Shown piece after piece: positions 23,706-34,491 of a DNA stretch of 64,000 bases; positions within the stretch are counted from its first letter, which is position 1, and each line of letters starts with the position of its first letter. The DNA is from Rotaria sordida. Taxonomy: Eukaryota; Rotifera; Eurotatoria; Philodinida; Philodinidae. The notes under the pieces were generated by a model. That model searched no databases, was not told where the DNA came from, and saw nothing but the letters and a program-made list of their open reading frames with translations. The DNA lies in NCBI GenBank assembly GCA_905250125.1, contig CAJNOL010000289.1, positions 104,668 to 168,667 of the forward strand. The letters run 5' to 3'. Both the position numbers and the translations under genes were made by a program.

Positions 23706-26700
23706 GTGAGTATCTATCCTAATTATACATTATCAAATTACTTTGAAATCTTCTTTTAGGTTCATCACACATAATAATTCAGAGTAAATTTGACTTGAAT
23801 ACATTCATAGAGAACAATGCTTATATCTCTCCTTTTAAGTCTATCACATAGGAAATATATCGTTAGTTCTATCTCAACTCATCAAACAAAAAGACTACCT
23901 TCACATCTCTTCATTCAGATTCATATGATGATTTAAATAAGGCTGAGCTTAATTTTACTTTATAAACTACCTACAACACTCTATCTCTTCTTTCAGGTTC
24001 ACATATTGAACTGAGTACTTATGAGTTCGTGATAAACTAATTATTAGAAAATAATACTCATATCTCTTGTTTTAGACTCATGTGATACAGTAAAGAATGG
24101 TAAGTACGATTTAAACCTATAAACTAAAACAATTATTTTTATCTCTTATTTCAGGTTCATATGAGTAAATGAACACTGGTGAGCTCGGTATTAATTAATA
24201 GACAGCATTATACATATCTGTTGTTTAGTCTTTAGTGATACAATAAATCACGGTGAGTTCGATATAAATCAATTAATATCAAACAATATGCAAATCTCTT
24301 GTTTTAGATTCATACAACAGAATAACAAAAAAATGGTGAGTTCAATTTAGATCTATACAATAAAAGTATTATTTATATTTGTTTTTTCAAGCTCACATGA
24401 TATGATATGTTCTCGTAAGCTCGATATTAACTAAGAGAAAACATTATTCATATCACATTTTCGGGTTTTTGTAATATAACAAATCATGGTGAGCTCGACA
24501 TTAATTAGTTAATACCAAACTAAATTCATATCGCTTCTTTTAGACTCATGTAATAGAAAAAGACATGGTGAATTCGATTTAAACCTATAAACTAAAAGAA
24601 TTACTTCTAACTCTTCTTTTAGATTCACATGATAAAACACTATTGGTGAGTTCGAGATTACTTAATTAATAGAAAACATTTTTTATATCTCTTTTTTAGG
24701 TTTTTATAATACAAGAAATCATCGTAAGTTCGGTATAAATTACTTAATAGGAAACAATATTGATATCTCCTGTTTCAGATTCATGTGATAGAAGAAAATG
24801 GTGAGTTCGATTGAAACCTATAAACCAAAAGAGTTATATCTATCTCTTATTTTAGGTTCATATAATAAAATAAATCATGGTGAGTTCGATATGAATCAGT
24901 TAATAGCAACCAATATTGATATCCCTTCTTTAGCTTCATATAATAGAAAAGAAAAGAATGATGATTTCAATTTAAAGCCATAAACTAAAAGTTTTATTTA
25001 TATCTCTTTTTTCTAGGTGCACATCGTAAAATAAATACTGGTTCGTTAGAAATCGATTAATTAATCAACAAAAAAAATTTTTCACTCCTCTTTTTTACGA
25101 TCTTTGGGATAAAACAAATAATGGTAAGTTCGATTTAAATCAATTAATAAGAGACAATACTCATTTCTCTTGCTTTAGATTCATGTGGTAGAATTAAAAA
25201 ATGGTAAGTTCGATATAAAGCTATAAATTAGGAATTATATTTATATCTCTCATTTTCAGGTTCATATGATAAAATGAGAGTTGGTGAATTCGGTATTAAA
25301 TAGATAATATACGTGGGCTACTCTGAAAGTTTTTAAAATTTTCATTAAATTTAATAGATATATATGAGTTTGATAGTTGTAGCAGTAGAGTCAAGTCTTA
25401 GAAGAAAGTCCACAAAGTTTTGACTCTCAGACATTTCTTCTTTCGTTTTGTTGACGTGATCATAGTAAACTATAACTCGAATTTGGTCTTGTGTGAGATT
25501 CATACGAGGCTGGAAATAATATTTTGCCAGGGGGTATCACTAGAATTTCGAATAGAATAAATATTGAATTTTACACTAAACGAAAGCCCATCAAAACTGG
25601 AATTTATTAGTACTAAACGATGAGGGTTATGAAAACTTTCGTATGTTGAAATCTCTAAATTTAGAAAGTTTCACCTACCATAAATGTGAGAAAAGTTATC
25701 TCAATTTCCTAAACTTAGACATTTCAACGTACAAAAGTTTCCATAACCCTTATTGTTTAGTACCAATAAATCCCATTTTTGACGGACTTTCGTTTGGTAT
25801 AAAATTCAATATTTACTCTATTTAAAATTATAACGATATTCCTCTAGCAAAATATTATTTCCAGCCTAGTATCACTTAATCTACCACAAAACGAAAGGAG
25901 AAATGTCCAAGAGCCAAAACTCTGTGGACTTTCTTCTAAGACTTGACTCTACTACTACAACTATCAAACTCATACATATCTATTAAATTTAATGAAGATT
26001 CTAAAAACTTCCAGAGTGACCCACGTACAACATTATTAGTACTCTTTCTTAGGTTTCTGAGATACAATAAATTATCAGGAGTTCGATATAAATTACTTAA
26101 TAGGAAGCAATATTGGTATCTCTTATTTTAGAGTCGCGTGCTAGAACAAAAGAGTGGTGAGTTCGATTTAAATTTATAAATTCGAAGTTATATTTATATC
26201 ACTTCTTCCCGGTTCACATGAGAAAATGAATACTAGTGAGTTCGGTATTTATTAAAGAATAGACAACATTATTCATATGTTTTTTTTAAAATTTTTGCAA
26301 TACAATAAATCATGATGAGTTTGATGTAAATTACTTAATAGAGAAACAATATTGATGTTTCTTGTTTTAGATTCACGAGATGGAATAAAAGAATGGTGAA
26401 CTCGATTTGAACCTATATACTAAAGATGTGACTTATACCTCTTGTTTCAGGTTCACATGAGTAAATCAATGCAGGTAAGTTCGATATTGATTATAATTAG
26501 TAGAAATTATTTTTCATATCTGTTTTTAGATTTTTTGCGATGCAATATATTATGGTGAGTTCAATATAAATTAAGTAATAAGAAACAATACTCATTTTTC
26601 TTGTTTTAGAATAATGTCATAGAATAAAAAATGGTCAGTTCCTTTTAAGCCTATAAACTTAAAGTATTATTTATATCTTGTTGTTTGAGATTCGCACGAC

Positions 26701-27427
26701 AAAATGAATACAGGTAAGTTCGATATTATTTAAATAAGAGAAAAGAAAACGTCATTCATATTTTTTTTTTAGGTTGTTGCGGTATAAAGATAATGGTGAG
26801 TTCGATATAATCTTAGTAAGAAGAGAAAGCAGTGATTTCTGTCGTTTTAGATTCATGTGAGAAAGTAAAAAAAACTGGTGAGTTAGATTTAAACTTAGTT
26901 GTTAGATTTTATATTTGTGTCTCTTGTTTCAGATTCAGATGATAAAAGAAATAATGGTGATTTTGGTTTCAAAGAATAAATGAGTAACACTATTCATGTC
27001 GTTTATTTTTTTAGTTTTTTGCCACAGAATGAATCATGGTGAGTTCGATATACATGAATTAATTGGAAATGATGTTGATATCTCTTATTTGAGATTAGTA
27101 TGTAAGAATCAGAAACGGTGAGTTTGATTGAGTTTCATAAATAAAATCATATATTTCTTGTTTAGATTCAAGTGGTGGAGTATAGTTGTTCAAGTTTGAT
27201 TTATTGGTATTAGTTGCAAAGAGATTACATATTGGTTGTTTTTGGTTCCTATTTTGGGATAAATAATGGTGAGTTCAATTGCATATGAATGAGTGCTGAT
27301 TTTCATTGTCATATGTCGTTCTAGGGTTGCATTGATGTTAATCTTAATGTTGTGTTGAATTGAAAAATGTGAATAGAAATACAAAATTATGTGTACGGTT
27401 CAGGTGGATCTTGGAAAACAAGTAATG
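23706..27427 (+). repeat. Tandem array of about 37 micro-exon + intron units (78 bp), three-unit higher-order repeat of about 235 bp
   Basis: Each unit has a donor (GTGAGTTCGAT or similar), about 54 nt ending CTTGTTTTAG, then a short block of mostly 24 nt before the next GTGAG. Three block types alternate A-B-C: A like GTTCACATGATAAAATGAAT+ACTG, B like TTTTTGTAATACAATAAATC+ATG, C like ATTCATGTGATAGAATAAAA+AATG. C blocks start at 24076, 24308, 24544 and 24779, so the higher-order period is 232-236 bp. If spliced, 24-nt blocks are symmetric phase-1 exons and the phase-1 frame is open in all three consensus blocks (S-H-D-K-M-N-T, F-C-N-T-I-N-H, S-C-D-R-I-K-N). Several units are decayed: donor GT to AT or CT (about 23943, 24021, 24961), lost acceptor AG (about 24464, 25098, 26211, 26290), and stops (24155 block, 26053 block). 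Decay is heavier after the MITE at 25312. Confidence 0.8.
25312..26025. mobile_element. Tc1/mariner-type foldback MITE (714 bp) inside the micro-exon array
   Basis: The ends are CGTGGGCTACTCTGAAAG and CTTCCAGAGTGACCCACG with TA on both sides (25310-25311 and 26026-26027), as expected for Tc1/mariner. It is palindromic over nearly its whole length (for example AGTCAAGTCTTAGAAGAAAG against CTTTCTTCTAAGACTTGACT). It sits in the intron-like part of a unit, between an A and a B block, so the A-B-C order continues across it and the insertion is younger than the array. Confidence 0.8.
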
Positions 27428-27537
27428 GTGAGTTGATTTTTGGTTTATCAATTCGTCATTTTCCTATTTTTCTGCTGTCAGGTCCTGTGGATAACACTGC
27501 ATGCATTGATTTGAAAAATCTAAGCTCTATCAATTAA
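27404..27537 (+). CDS. Last micro-exon and terminal exon of the putative micro-exon gene
   Basis: A 24-nt block (27404-27427) follows TTCAG and precedes GTGAGT. Its phase-1 frame is open (GSWKTSN). A 54-nt intron (27428-27481, GTGAGT...GCTGTCAG) leads to a final exon 27482-27537, which continues in the same phase for 17 codons (PVDNTACIDLKNLSSIN) to TAA. Unlike the array blocks, the terminal exon is unique sequence, which argues that the array ended a real transcript. No function can be assigned, and the protein as a whole would be a low-complexity octapeptide-repeat protein. A start codon has not been located, and decayed units upstream mean that the present locus may be a pseudogene. Confidence 0.4.
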
Positions 27538-28339
27538 AGTTCTTTTTCACCTCATCTAATACTCATTTTCTGCAATCAGTTGTACGCTGTTGAAATATTG
27601 AGGTTTTAATGGGCAAAATTCGTCTTATGATTCGTTTGATGTATCCTGCTACAGATGATGGTGAGTTTTAATGTGAGAATCCGCCGTCCCTTTTGAGTGA
27701 CTTATACTTATACTATCGATATGAAGAAGCCGATAAGTGTTTGCACTGTTCTCTGGTCATATAAATTACGTATTAGATGTTTGAAGTTTAGATGGAGTCG
27801 TAAGCAGAATCAGACTCTAGAAAATCTTTTCTCTTGTGTTCTTGTTCGATTCTTGTAAAATGCTATCGTTCTATAGTTTTTTCTTTTATCCTACCGTCGA
27901 ATGTGATAGTACAACATGAGTTGTGACGAATCTCAGAGGTAGACTTGATGCAACTATTCTGAGCTTCCGTTTTTGTGTAGAACTTCATGCGTCATACAGG
28001 ATCTCGCTTCTTTTTTTCGAATTGAGTTGTATTCTGAAAAATATTTGGAACGTCTATTTCGACTTCAAGCGTTGCTTTTGAGCATTTCAACATTCAGTTA
28101 ATTTCGCTTCATTTGATGATGTGCAGTATCCTATGTTTTATGAGATCGAGACAATTGAATTCATACCTGACCGTACGCATAGATCTCTGCGACCCGAAAA
28201 CGTCTTAACAATGCAGAAAGGTAGCTGATTCCGGCCGTTAATCACGAATCCCAACTATGAGCTGAAGCCGATGAGGAATAGTAAATGTGAACTGGTTCTA
28301 AAAATCAGAGGGTTTAAACATTAAAGAGTCTTAGCATAG
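27538..28339. other. Intergenic, no gene seen
   Basis: Between the micro-exon array and the 152-bp tandem repeat. A few further donor-like GGTGAGTTTTAAT motifs (about 27658) could be a remnant unit, but no frame is supported. Confidence 0.35.
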
Positions 28340-29110
28340 TTTAAAAGGTATAATGTTAACGTCCAATTTTTCTGACCATGACCGGTGCTCCATTGCGGTT
28401 CCCGACTGTAGGTCTAAAATAGGAATGAAAACTAAATCCTCACATGCTTTAGGAAATGAACGGTTTAAATGTTAAAGATTTACAGGGTAGTGGAAAAAAG
28501 GATCGTATTGACGTCCAGTTTGTCTGGACGTGATCGGTTGTCAATTGCGGTTCCCGACTGTGAATCACAAACAGTTGGAAATAGTAAATGTAAAATGGTT
28601 TCAAGAAACGTGCCATTTAAACGTTAAGTTTTTCCGACATAGTGAAGAAAAGGATCGTGTTAACGTCCATTTTTACTGATCATGATCGGTTGTCAATCGC
28701 GGTTCCCGACTGTGAGTCACAAACAGTTGGAAATAGTAAATGTAAAATGGTTTCAAGAAACATGCCATTTAAACGTTAAGTTTTTCCGACATAGTGAAGA
28801 AATGGATCGTGTTAACGTCCACTTTTACAGATCGTGATCGGTTGTCAATCGCGGTTCCCGACTGTGAGCCAGAAACNNNNNNNNNNACGTCCACTTTTAC
28901 TGATCGTGATCGGTTGTCAATCGCGGTTCCCGATTGTGAGTCAGAAATGATAGGGAATAGTAAACGTGAAAACGGTTGTACATTAGCGCAATGAACATAT
29001 GTAAATTTCATTTAGCGTGAAAAAATGACCGTTTTCACGTCCACCTATACTGGTCGTTACTGACATACAGTCGGGAACCTCGATTGGCAGCCAGACACGG
29101 TCGAAAAACT
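28340..29110. repeat. 152-bp tandem repeat, about 4.5 direct copies plus one inverted fragment
   Basis: GCGGTTCCCGA occurs at 28395, 28547, 28699 and 28851 (spacing exactly 152) and again at 28923 after the assembly gap. Around 29040-29095 the same motifs (ACGTCCACCTATACTGGTCG, GTCGGGAACC) appear partly inverted. Spacing across the gap is only 72 bp, so the gap hides at least 80 bp and possibly many units. Short frames here are artefacts of the repeat. Confidence 0.85.
28877..28886. other. Assembly gap (10 N) in a tandem repeat
   Basis: Ten N bases lie within the 152-bp repeat. The true size is unknown. Confidence 0.95.
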
Positions 29111-29118
29111 CTGCGCGT

Positions 29119-30858
29119 TTAAACGCGTTTTTTCATTTTTTTGTCTGCCTGGGTACTAGTATTATTGAATAAAGAATTATATTTATTTGATGGATATTGT
29201 TGAGTCGTAATTCTTGATTGATTTGTTGACGATTGAGGTGAACGGGAAAATGATGAAGTAAATGTTGATGATTGTGGATTATTTCGATTAGTTCTATTAG
29301 TAAAAGTGTTATTATTGTTGTTATGAAGCTTGTTTGAATATTCAGGTGTATATTTGTTTGAATACGAATTATTGTAATATGTAGTACCTGATGTAGATAC
29401 ATTAGTTAATGAAGATGCTTGTTTTCCCTTAGGGATCGAAGAAATGTTATTGTTATTATCGATGTTAATGTTTGATAATTGAAATAATTCTTCTACATCT
29501 TTAGTGTATTCAAGAAATTCAGCAGTAGTAGTAGGCTTTTTCTTTCGAACTTCGAATTGGATTGTTGATTTGGTTTTATTGAGAAGATTTTTTAACTTGG
29601 TTGTTTCGCTCATAGTAGGATCAGCTTCTTTACATAAGTTTAACACTTCATTGAAGAAATTTCGAATTGATTGGTTTTCCCCTTGGGTATAGGATTCTAA
29701 TTTTTTGAATGCTAATTCTTCATGAAACGAGGAAGTGAATGTTCGTTTAATTTCATATATAAAAGTTGACCACGAAGTAAATAAAGTTTTATTATTTTTG
29801 TACCATTGAAGAGCATCACCACGTAAAGAATAGGAGATTAAATCTAATCGACTAGGATCGGGAACATGTGCGATATCTAACATGTGTTCGATATCCTCGA
29901 TCCATTTATTTACATTATCTTTACCACCTTTAAATATTTTAGGATTTTTAATGAAATCCTCTAGAATCGCTTTTCGAAGATCATTCGTAGTTTGATCAAG
30001 CAGAATTGTGGGAGTAATCGTAATAATGGTTGTTGATTTATGGTCTAGTATCTCACCAGTAATATTGGTGGCACCAACATCAACAACAGTAGTGGGAGGA
30101 TGTGTAGGTGATGGACGAGTAAATGTTGTGGTATCATAACTATCTGTTGATTTTTCTGTAGAATCGATAGTTTGTTCAGCGTTATTTGATGTTTGTTGAT
30201 TGGAAGTATTAATAATACATGTTGAATGAGATTGTTCTTGAGAAGAATTGGAACTATTTTTATCGAAATGTAATAATAAAAATTCGTAAAAATCGTCATA
30301 AGAACGAATTTCGTTACGATTTTTAATATAAAAACGTTTAGCATCCCCTTCAACGAGAAGTGAGATTGATTCGAAACGTAAATGTCGAGAAATTTTGAAT
30401 TGGTTAAATTTACTTCCAGTTTCATCTAACCATTGATTAACTGATTGTTTACCAGAGAATGGAACAAAATGTTGTAAAATAAATGTATCGAAATGATGTT
30501 CTTCTTCGTTTTCTGCTATTTGTAATTGATGATCTTTACTGTTAATAATTTCGTCTTGTTTAATATTATTAGACGAATTGTTTGCAACTTTAGAAGATTC
30601 ACAGTCGATATGATCAGTAATTGTATTTATTGTTGATTCATTATCAGGATTTTTATGAAAAATTGATTGTGATACAATTGTTGGTCGATTCGGTGTAGGT
30701 ATAATGGCTTTTCTACGATTGTTATTTAATAAATTAGTTAATGCTGATTCTTGATCTTTGGTTGATGTTAAGAATGAAGATGTAGAACTTGTATGTAAAT
30801 TTAATGAATCAAGTAATGTTGAATTATAGATTAGTGATTGTTGTTTGTTGTTATTCAT
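29119..30858 (-). CDS. gag: Gag-like protein of a truncated LTR retrotransposon (579 aa)
   Basis: A single open frame with ATG at 30858-30856. Residues about 300-460 fit a retrotransposon Gag domain: FKGGKDNVNKWIEDIEHMLD, then SLRGDALQWYKN, then FHEELAFKKLESYTQGENQS and a typical IRNFFNEVLNLC stretch. A weaker, similar block (FSGKQSVNQWLDETGSKFNQ, then LLVEGDAKRFYIKN) lies at about 130-210, which looks like an internal duplication. The C-terminus is Asn/Ser/Thr-rich and ends in KKMKKRV where the frame runs into the GTTTAAAC palindrome at the edge of the 152-bp repeat. No zinc knuckle, protease or reverse transcriptase follows, so the element is cut off just after gag. Gag forms the particle that packages element RNA. 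The frame is intact, so the insertion may be recent, but it cannot be autonomous. Confidence 0.7.
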   Translation of the reverse strand: MNNNKQQSLIYNSTLLDSLNLHTSSTSSFLTSTKDQESALTNLLNNNRRKAIIPTPNRPTIVSQSIFHKNPDNESTINTITDHIDCESSKVANNSSNNIKQDEIINSKDHQLQIAENEEEHHFDTFILQHFVPFSGKQSVNQWLDETGSKFNQFKISRHLRFESISLLVEGDAKRFYIKNRNEIRSYDDFYEFLLLHFDKNSSNSSQEQSHSTCIINTSNQQTSNNAEQTIDSTEKSTDSYDTTTFTRPSPTHPPTTVVDVGATNITGEILDHKSTTIITITPTILLDQTTNDLRKAILEDFIKNPKIFKGGKDNVNKWIEDIEHMLDIAHVPDPSRLDLISYSLRGDALQWYKNNKTLFTSWSTFIYEIKRTFTSSFHEELAFKKLESYTQGENQSIRNFFNEVLNLCKEADPTMSETTKLKNLLNKTKSTIQFEVRKKKPTTTAEFLEYTKDVEELFQLSNINIDNNNNISSIPKGKQASSLTNVSTSGTTYYNNSYSNKYTPEYSNKLHNNNNNTFTNRTNRNNPQSSTFTSSFSRSPQSSTNQSRITTQQYPSNKYNSLFNNTSTQADKKMKKRV

Positions 30859-31020
30859 GTTTGAAGTGTTAGTAAACTAATGAATTATGTGTACGATAAT
30901 AAGGAAATGTTAAATACGATAAAGGATAACGAATAGAGAAAAAAAATTGGGAAAGTAGGCGACGAAAAGAATTTTTTTTTTGTTTACATAAAACAAAACT
31001 AGGCAGACTAATTGCTGCCC

Positions 31021-31041
31021 AACTTCTCCACCAATTGTGAG
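31021..31041 (-). promoter_or_regulatory. Putative primer-binding site and 3' edge of the 5' LTR (gag element)
   Basis: On the minus strand, a CACA end is followed after two bases by TGGTGGAGAAGTT. TGG at this place is the usual start of a tRNA-primed binding site. It lies about 160 bp upstream of the gag ATG, as expected. The outer LTR boundary was not found. Confidence 0.45.
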
Positions 31042-32445
31042 ACTCTCATTTATTATCTAATACAATCTTTATCCCCCGTTTATTACGTAGGCTAAATAAT
31101 ATCTAATTTAAGACGAATGTCTGCCTTTTATAATTGAGAGTTCACTAATAAAAGAAACTTCCTACCCGGATTTGTTCGTCGTAATAATTGATTCAAAGAT
31201 AATAATATATAATGGATGAATATGTTTTTATTTAATGATGAATAAAAACAAATAGTAATGGAAAAGAATATATATATATATATAATTATATAATAATAAT
31301 AATAACTTTGAAAAAGATAAACAACGACAAAAATCAACAATCATCGGGAGAAGAGAAAAACAACAACTGACCCACTGGACGTTGATCAACCATAACGAGC
31401 GATCAACGAGAAAAGATCAGAGAGGATTATATAACAAATAATAATGATAGAATTGGCGTCATACAGAGCCATCTATTGACGCTAACAGAAATGACTTTGA
31501 AGAGCAAAAACACTAGGACACTAATTTTTCTTTCTGTTGAATTAGCGAAAAGACTCATCTCTAGTGCCGAAGTCTTTACATGAAGAAATTATACCACATC
31601 AAGAGTGAAATAAATAACTATGATAGATTTGAGAAAAAAAACAAAACAAAATGCCTTACAATATGAGCAGGTTTATATAAAAGTTTACATTTGTTTAGTC
31701 TATTTGGTAGAAGATCAAGTCTTTCGTACTTTATTATTTGTTTCGATGGCAAATAATAGATAATAGACGCAAAAACTCGGAGTAAAATACGGGCATAAAC
31801 ATGACTAATTAATATTAACAAGAAAGCACATGATACTACCATCGTAAAAGAAATAATGGAAGTCTACTTGAGAAGGGTGTAATAATCATAAACGATGTTG
31901 TTATTATCAAGAATCGAATTCCTCCTGATATCTAACTAAAATGACACTAACTATTTTCAAGCTTCCTTCCATTGTCATCTAGTAAGCAGCGACTTTGGGT
32001 CTACATTAAATCTCTGGGAATTTGTAAAACTAAAGGAAGAATAGCTGTCATCTCTGCTTATGATTTCCTCTAGTTAGTCTTCTTCTTATGTTGTTACCAT
32101 GAATCTGAAAAATTCTCTTGCATTTCATACCTTCTCAACTACATTTTCAACGTTCCTGTTTATATAAATTATGTTATATTCCATATTTCTTATAAACATA
32201 TGTCAACACTATTACAGTGGGCAAACATGCTGTAAAATATTAATGTATCAAAGACACTGATGTTTCAATTGAACTTTCATTTATTTTTAAATTACTATAT
32301 ACAGAACTCCTTTTTGATAAATTTTGATTTTGACATTTCACAATATTATCAATGCTTGACGACGAGCTAAACAATTAATAATAAAAGACTATGTGCTTTA
32401 TTTTATTCTATTTTATTATCCTTTATCCTATCGATAGAGTAGAAA
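31042..32445. other. LTR-like and intergenic AT-rich DNA upstream of gag
   Basis: It contains an (AT)n tract (31268-31285) and ATAATAATAATA. A short imperfect inverted pair, TGGCGTCATACAG / TTGACGCTAACAG (31453-31490), is matched by TTAGCGTCATAATG / TTGACGCTAACACAG at 33236-33276. The second site may belong to a related solo LTR. No gene is seen in 31500-32445. Confidence 0.4.
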
Positions 32446-32650
32446 TATTTCACTTTACTTTACTTTACTTTACTTTTTTAGTAAAGTAGGACTACTTTAC
32501 TTTACTGAGTAAAGTAAAGTAAAGTAGATTAACTTTACTTTACCAGTAAAGTAAAGTGAATTAGCTTTACTTTACTCAATAAAGTAAAGTCAAATGCTTT
32601 ACTTTACTTTACTTTTTCAAAGTAGATTAAAGATAAAGTGCCACCCCTAG
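32446..32650. mobile_element. hAT-like MITE, right end, made of CTTTA pentamers
   Basis: Runs of CTTTA/AGTAA in both senses end in AAAGTGCCACCCCTA at 32650, the inverse of the TAGGGGTGGCACTTT end of the element at 55329. A left TIR and target duplication were not found, so the copy is probably truncated. Confidence 0.55.
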
Positions 32651-33467
32651 TGAGGTTTCGATTTGGGGATGTATGAAATGGCTTCAGCCTCCAAAATTTG
32701 CATAGGCTAAATAAAAATTATATGCCAATCTATACTATCTAACTATAAGAAATCTCACATCAAAAACTGCCTACCGTACTTTGGAATAAATGAATAATAA
32801 TAATAATAATAATATATGTATATATAAGTCCGATTTAAGCTTTATTGATGGATATCAATAATGACATATATATATATATATATATATATAATATTGAAAA
32901 CGATGTTGATCAATAACAATAATGGTCAACGATAATAACAGAAAAAATAATAATAACCAACACTAACAGAAGAAAACGATGATAACACGAGAAAAACAAT
33001 AATAGTGATAATCGAAAAGAAATCAACAACAACGATCAGAAGTGAAAAACAAGATCATATATAGAATATGAAAAGAAAAAACAAAAAACGTAATAGAAAA
33101 AATTAGAATGACGCAATATAAAGTAGATCATCGTGATCTCATGATCTCATGATGATCAATAGAACATATATATATATGACAGGAAAGAAAAAGAAAAAAA
33201 TATATATATGTATATGTAATACACTGAACATAAGTTAGCGTCATAATGCGAGATCTGTTGACGCTAACACAGTTATATGTAAGGCGGAGTCCCCACATAT
33301 ACCCCTCATTCGATAGAGCGTCCTCGATAACCCTATGATCGACCACAACATGACTAGCACTTGTCCCGATAATAAGAAAGAAAAGTCCTCCTGAAATCTG
33401 ATTGGCCCATTTTTCAACCAATCAGACACCGGACAAACATACAAATTTCCATCGTGAAGACTCCATC
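32651..33467. other. AT-rich region, possible decayed solo LTR
   Basis: It shares TAGGCTAAATAA, the ATAATAATAAT and (AT)n tracts and the GACGCTAAC pair with the region upstream of gag (31040-31500). This suggests a related LTR in the same orientation, interrupted on its right by the hAT-like element at 33468. Minus frames here (33128-33421, 33241-33702) are not credible genes. Confidence 0.35.
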
Positions 33468-34483
33468 TAGGGATGTGCAGTTTCAGTATACTGATCACCG
33501 ATAAAGTCACATTGGCGTTCACCGGTACACTGATGACACTGACACTACTTGCTGCGGTTGCAGTGTCTGCACCGACATGGTGTTCACTGAACCAGTGCAT
33601 ACACTGATACTGACTACGCTGGTTCCACTGTCTGCACCGACATTGGTGTTCACTGAACCAGTGCATACACTGACACCGACTGCGCTTGTTGCACTGGCGC
33701 ACACTGGAACACTGACGTACTGATACTGATTTACATTGACTAGAATTTATACACAGAAGACGACGACATCTTCCGCCTGTAATATGCGGATGAACAAAAT
33801 ATTTTCATTGAATGGAAGCATATCCGCTCAATAGTTTGGTTTCTTGGTTGAGATAAGCTACATATACTTTTACGTACATATACTTTTTTCACCATTGTAT
33901 AAGAAAGATTAAATAAAGCGAAAAAATTATGTAATCGAAACGATACAAATAGTTTTACAGAGTCCACATCAATTTTAAGAAACTCTCCTCTTCTTTAAAT
34001 GAATTTGGTCGAGTCATAAAATACCGCAGCTATGTGTCAATATTAGGATTATAAGTGGCGTATTTCGTTGAAATCGACTTTATTACTCAAAATTATAGAT
34101 TACTTAAATGAATCCTCTTTTTTGGAGGAATAGGTATGGTCATTTCGCTAATTTCGTTGATAATTATAAATAAAGTCACAAGCAGTGCATACTTTGATAG
34201 AGTCGGTGACTTGATACTTCAGTGAGCATCACTGTTCCAGTAAATCCTAACATCGGTGCAGTCAGTGGCAGTGTATGCACTGGCTCAGTGAACACCAATG
34301 TCGGTGTAGACAGTGGAACCAGTGCAATCAGTGTCAGTGTATGCACTGATTCAGTGAACATCATGTCGGTGTATGCATCGGTTCAGTGAACACCATGTCG
34401 GTGTATCCACTGATTCAGTGAACACCAGTGTCAGTGGCACGCTGTCAGTAATTCACTGTTTTCACCGAAACTGCACATCCCTA
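33468..34483. mobile_element. hAT-like element with perfect 8-bp target duplication ACTCCATC (1016 bp)
   Basis: The ends are TAGGGATGTGCAGTTTC (left) and GAAACTGCACATCCCTA (right), flanked by ACTCCATC at 33460-33467 and 34484-34491. An 8-bp duplication is diagnostic of hAT elements. The arms are imperfect repeats of CAGTGCATACACTGA and TTCACTGAACCAGTG in opposite orientation; the middle (33740-34180) is unrelated AT-rich DNA. No transposase is present. Confidence 0.85.
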
Positions 34484-34491
34484 ACTCCATC

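Noticed and set aside
23706..27427. CRISPR array or bacterial repeat
   Set aside because: Units are adjacent without unique spacers, the intron-like part is as conserved as the block, and all surrounding genes have spliceosomal introns.
33241..33704. Cys/Ser/Val-rich minus-strand proteins (153 and 61 codons)
   Set aside because: They are a translation of CAGTG-type repeats across the left end of a hAT-like element with a proven target duplication.
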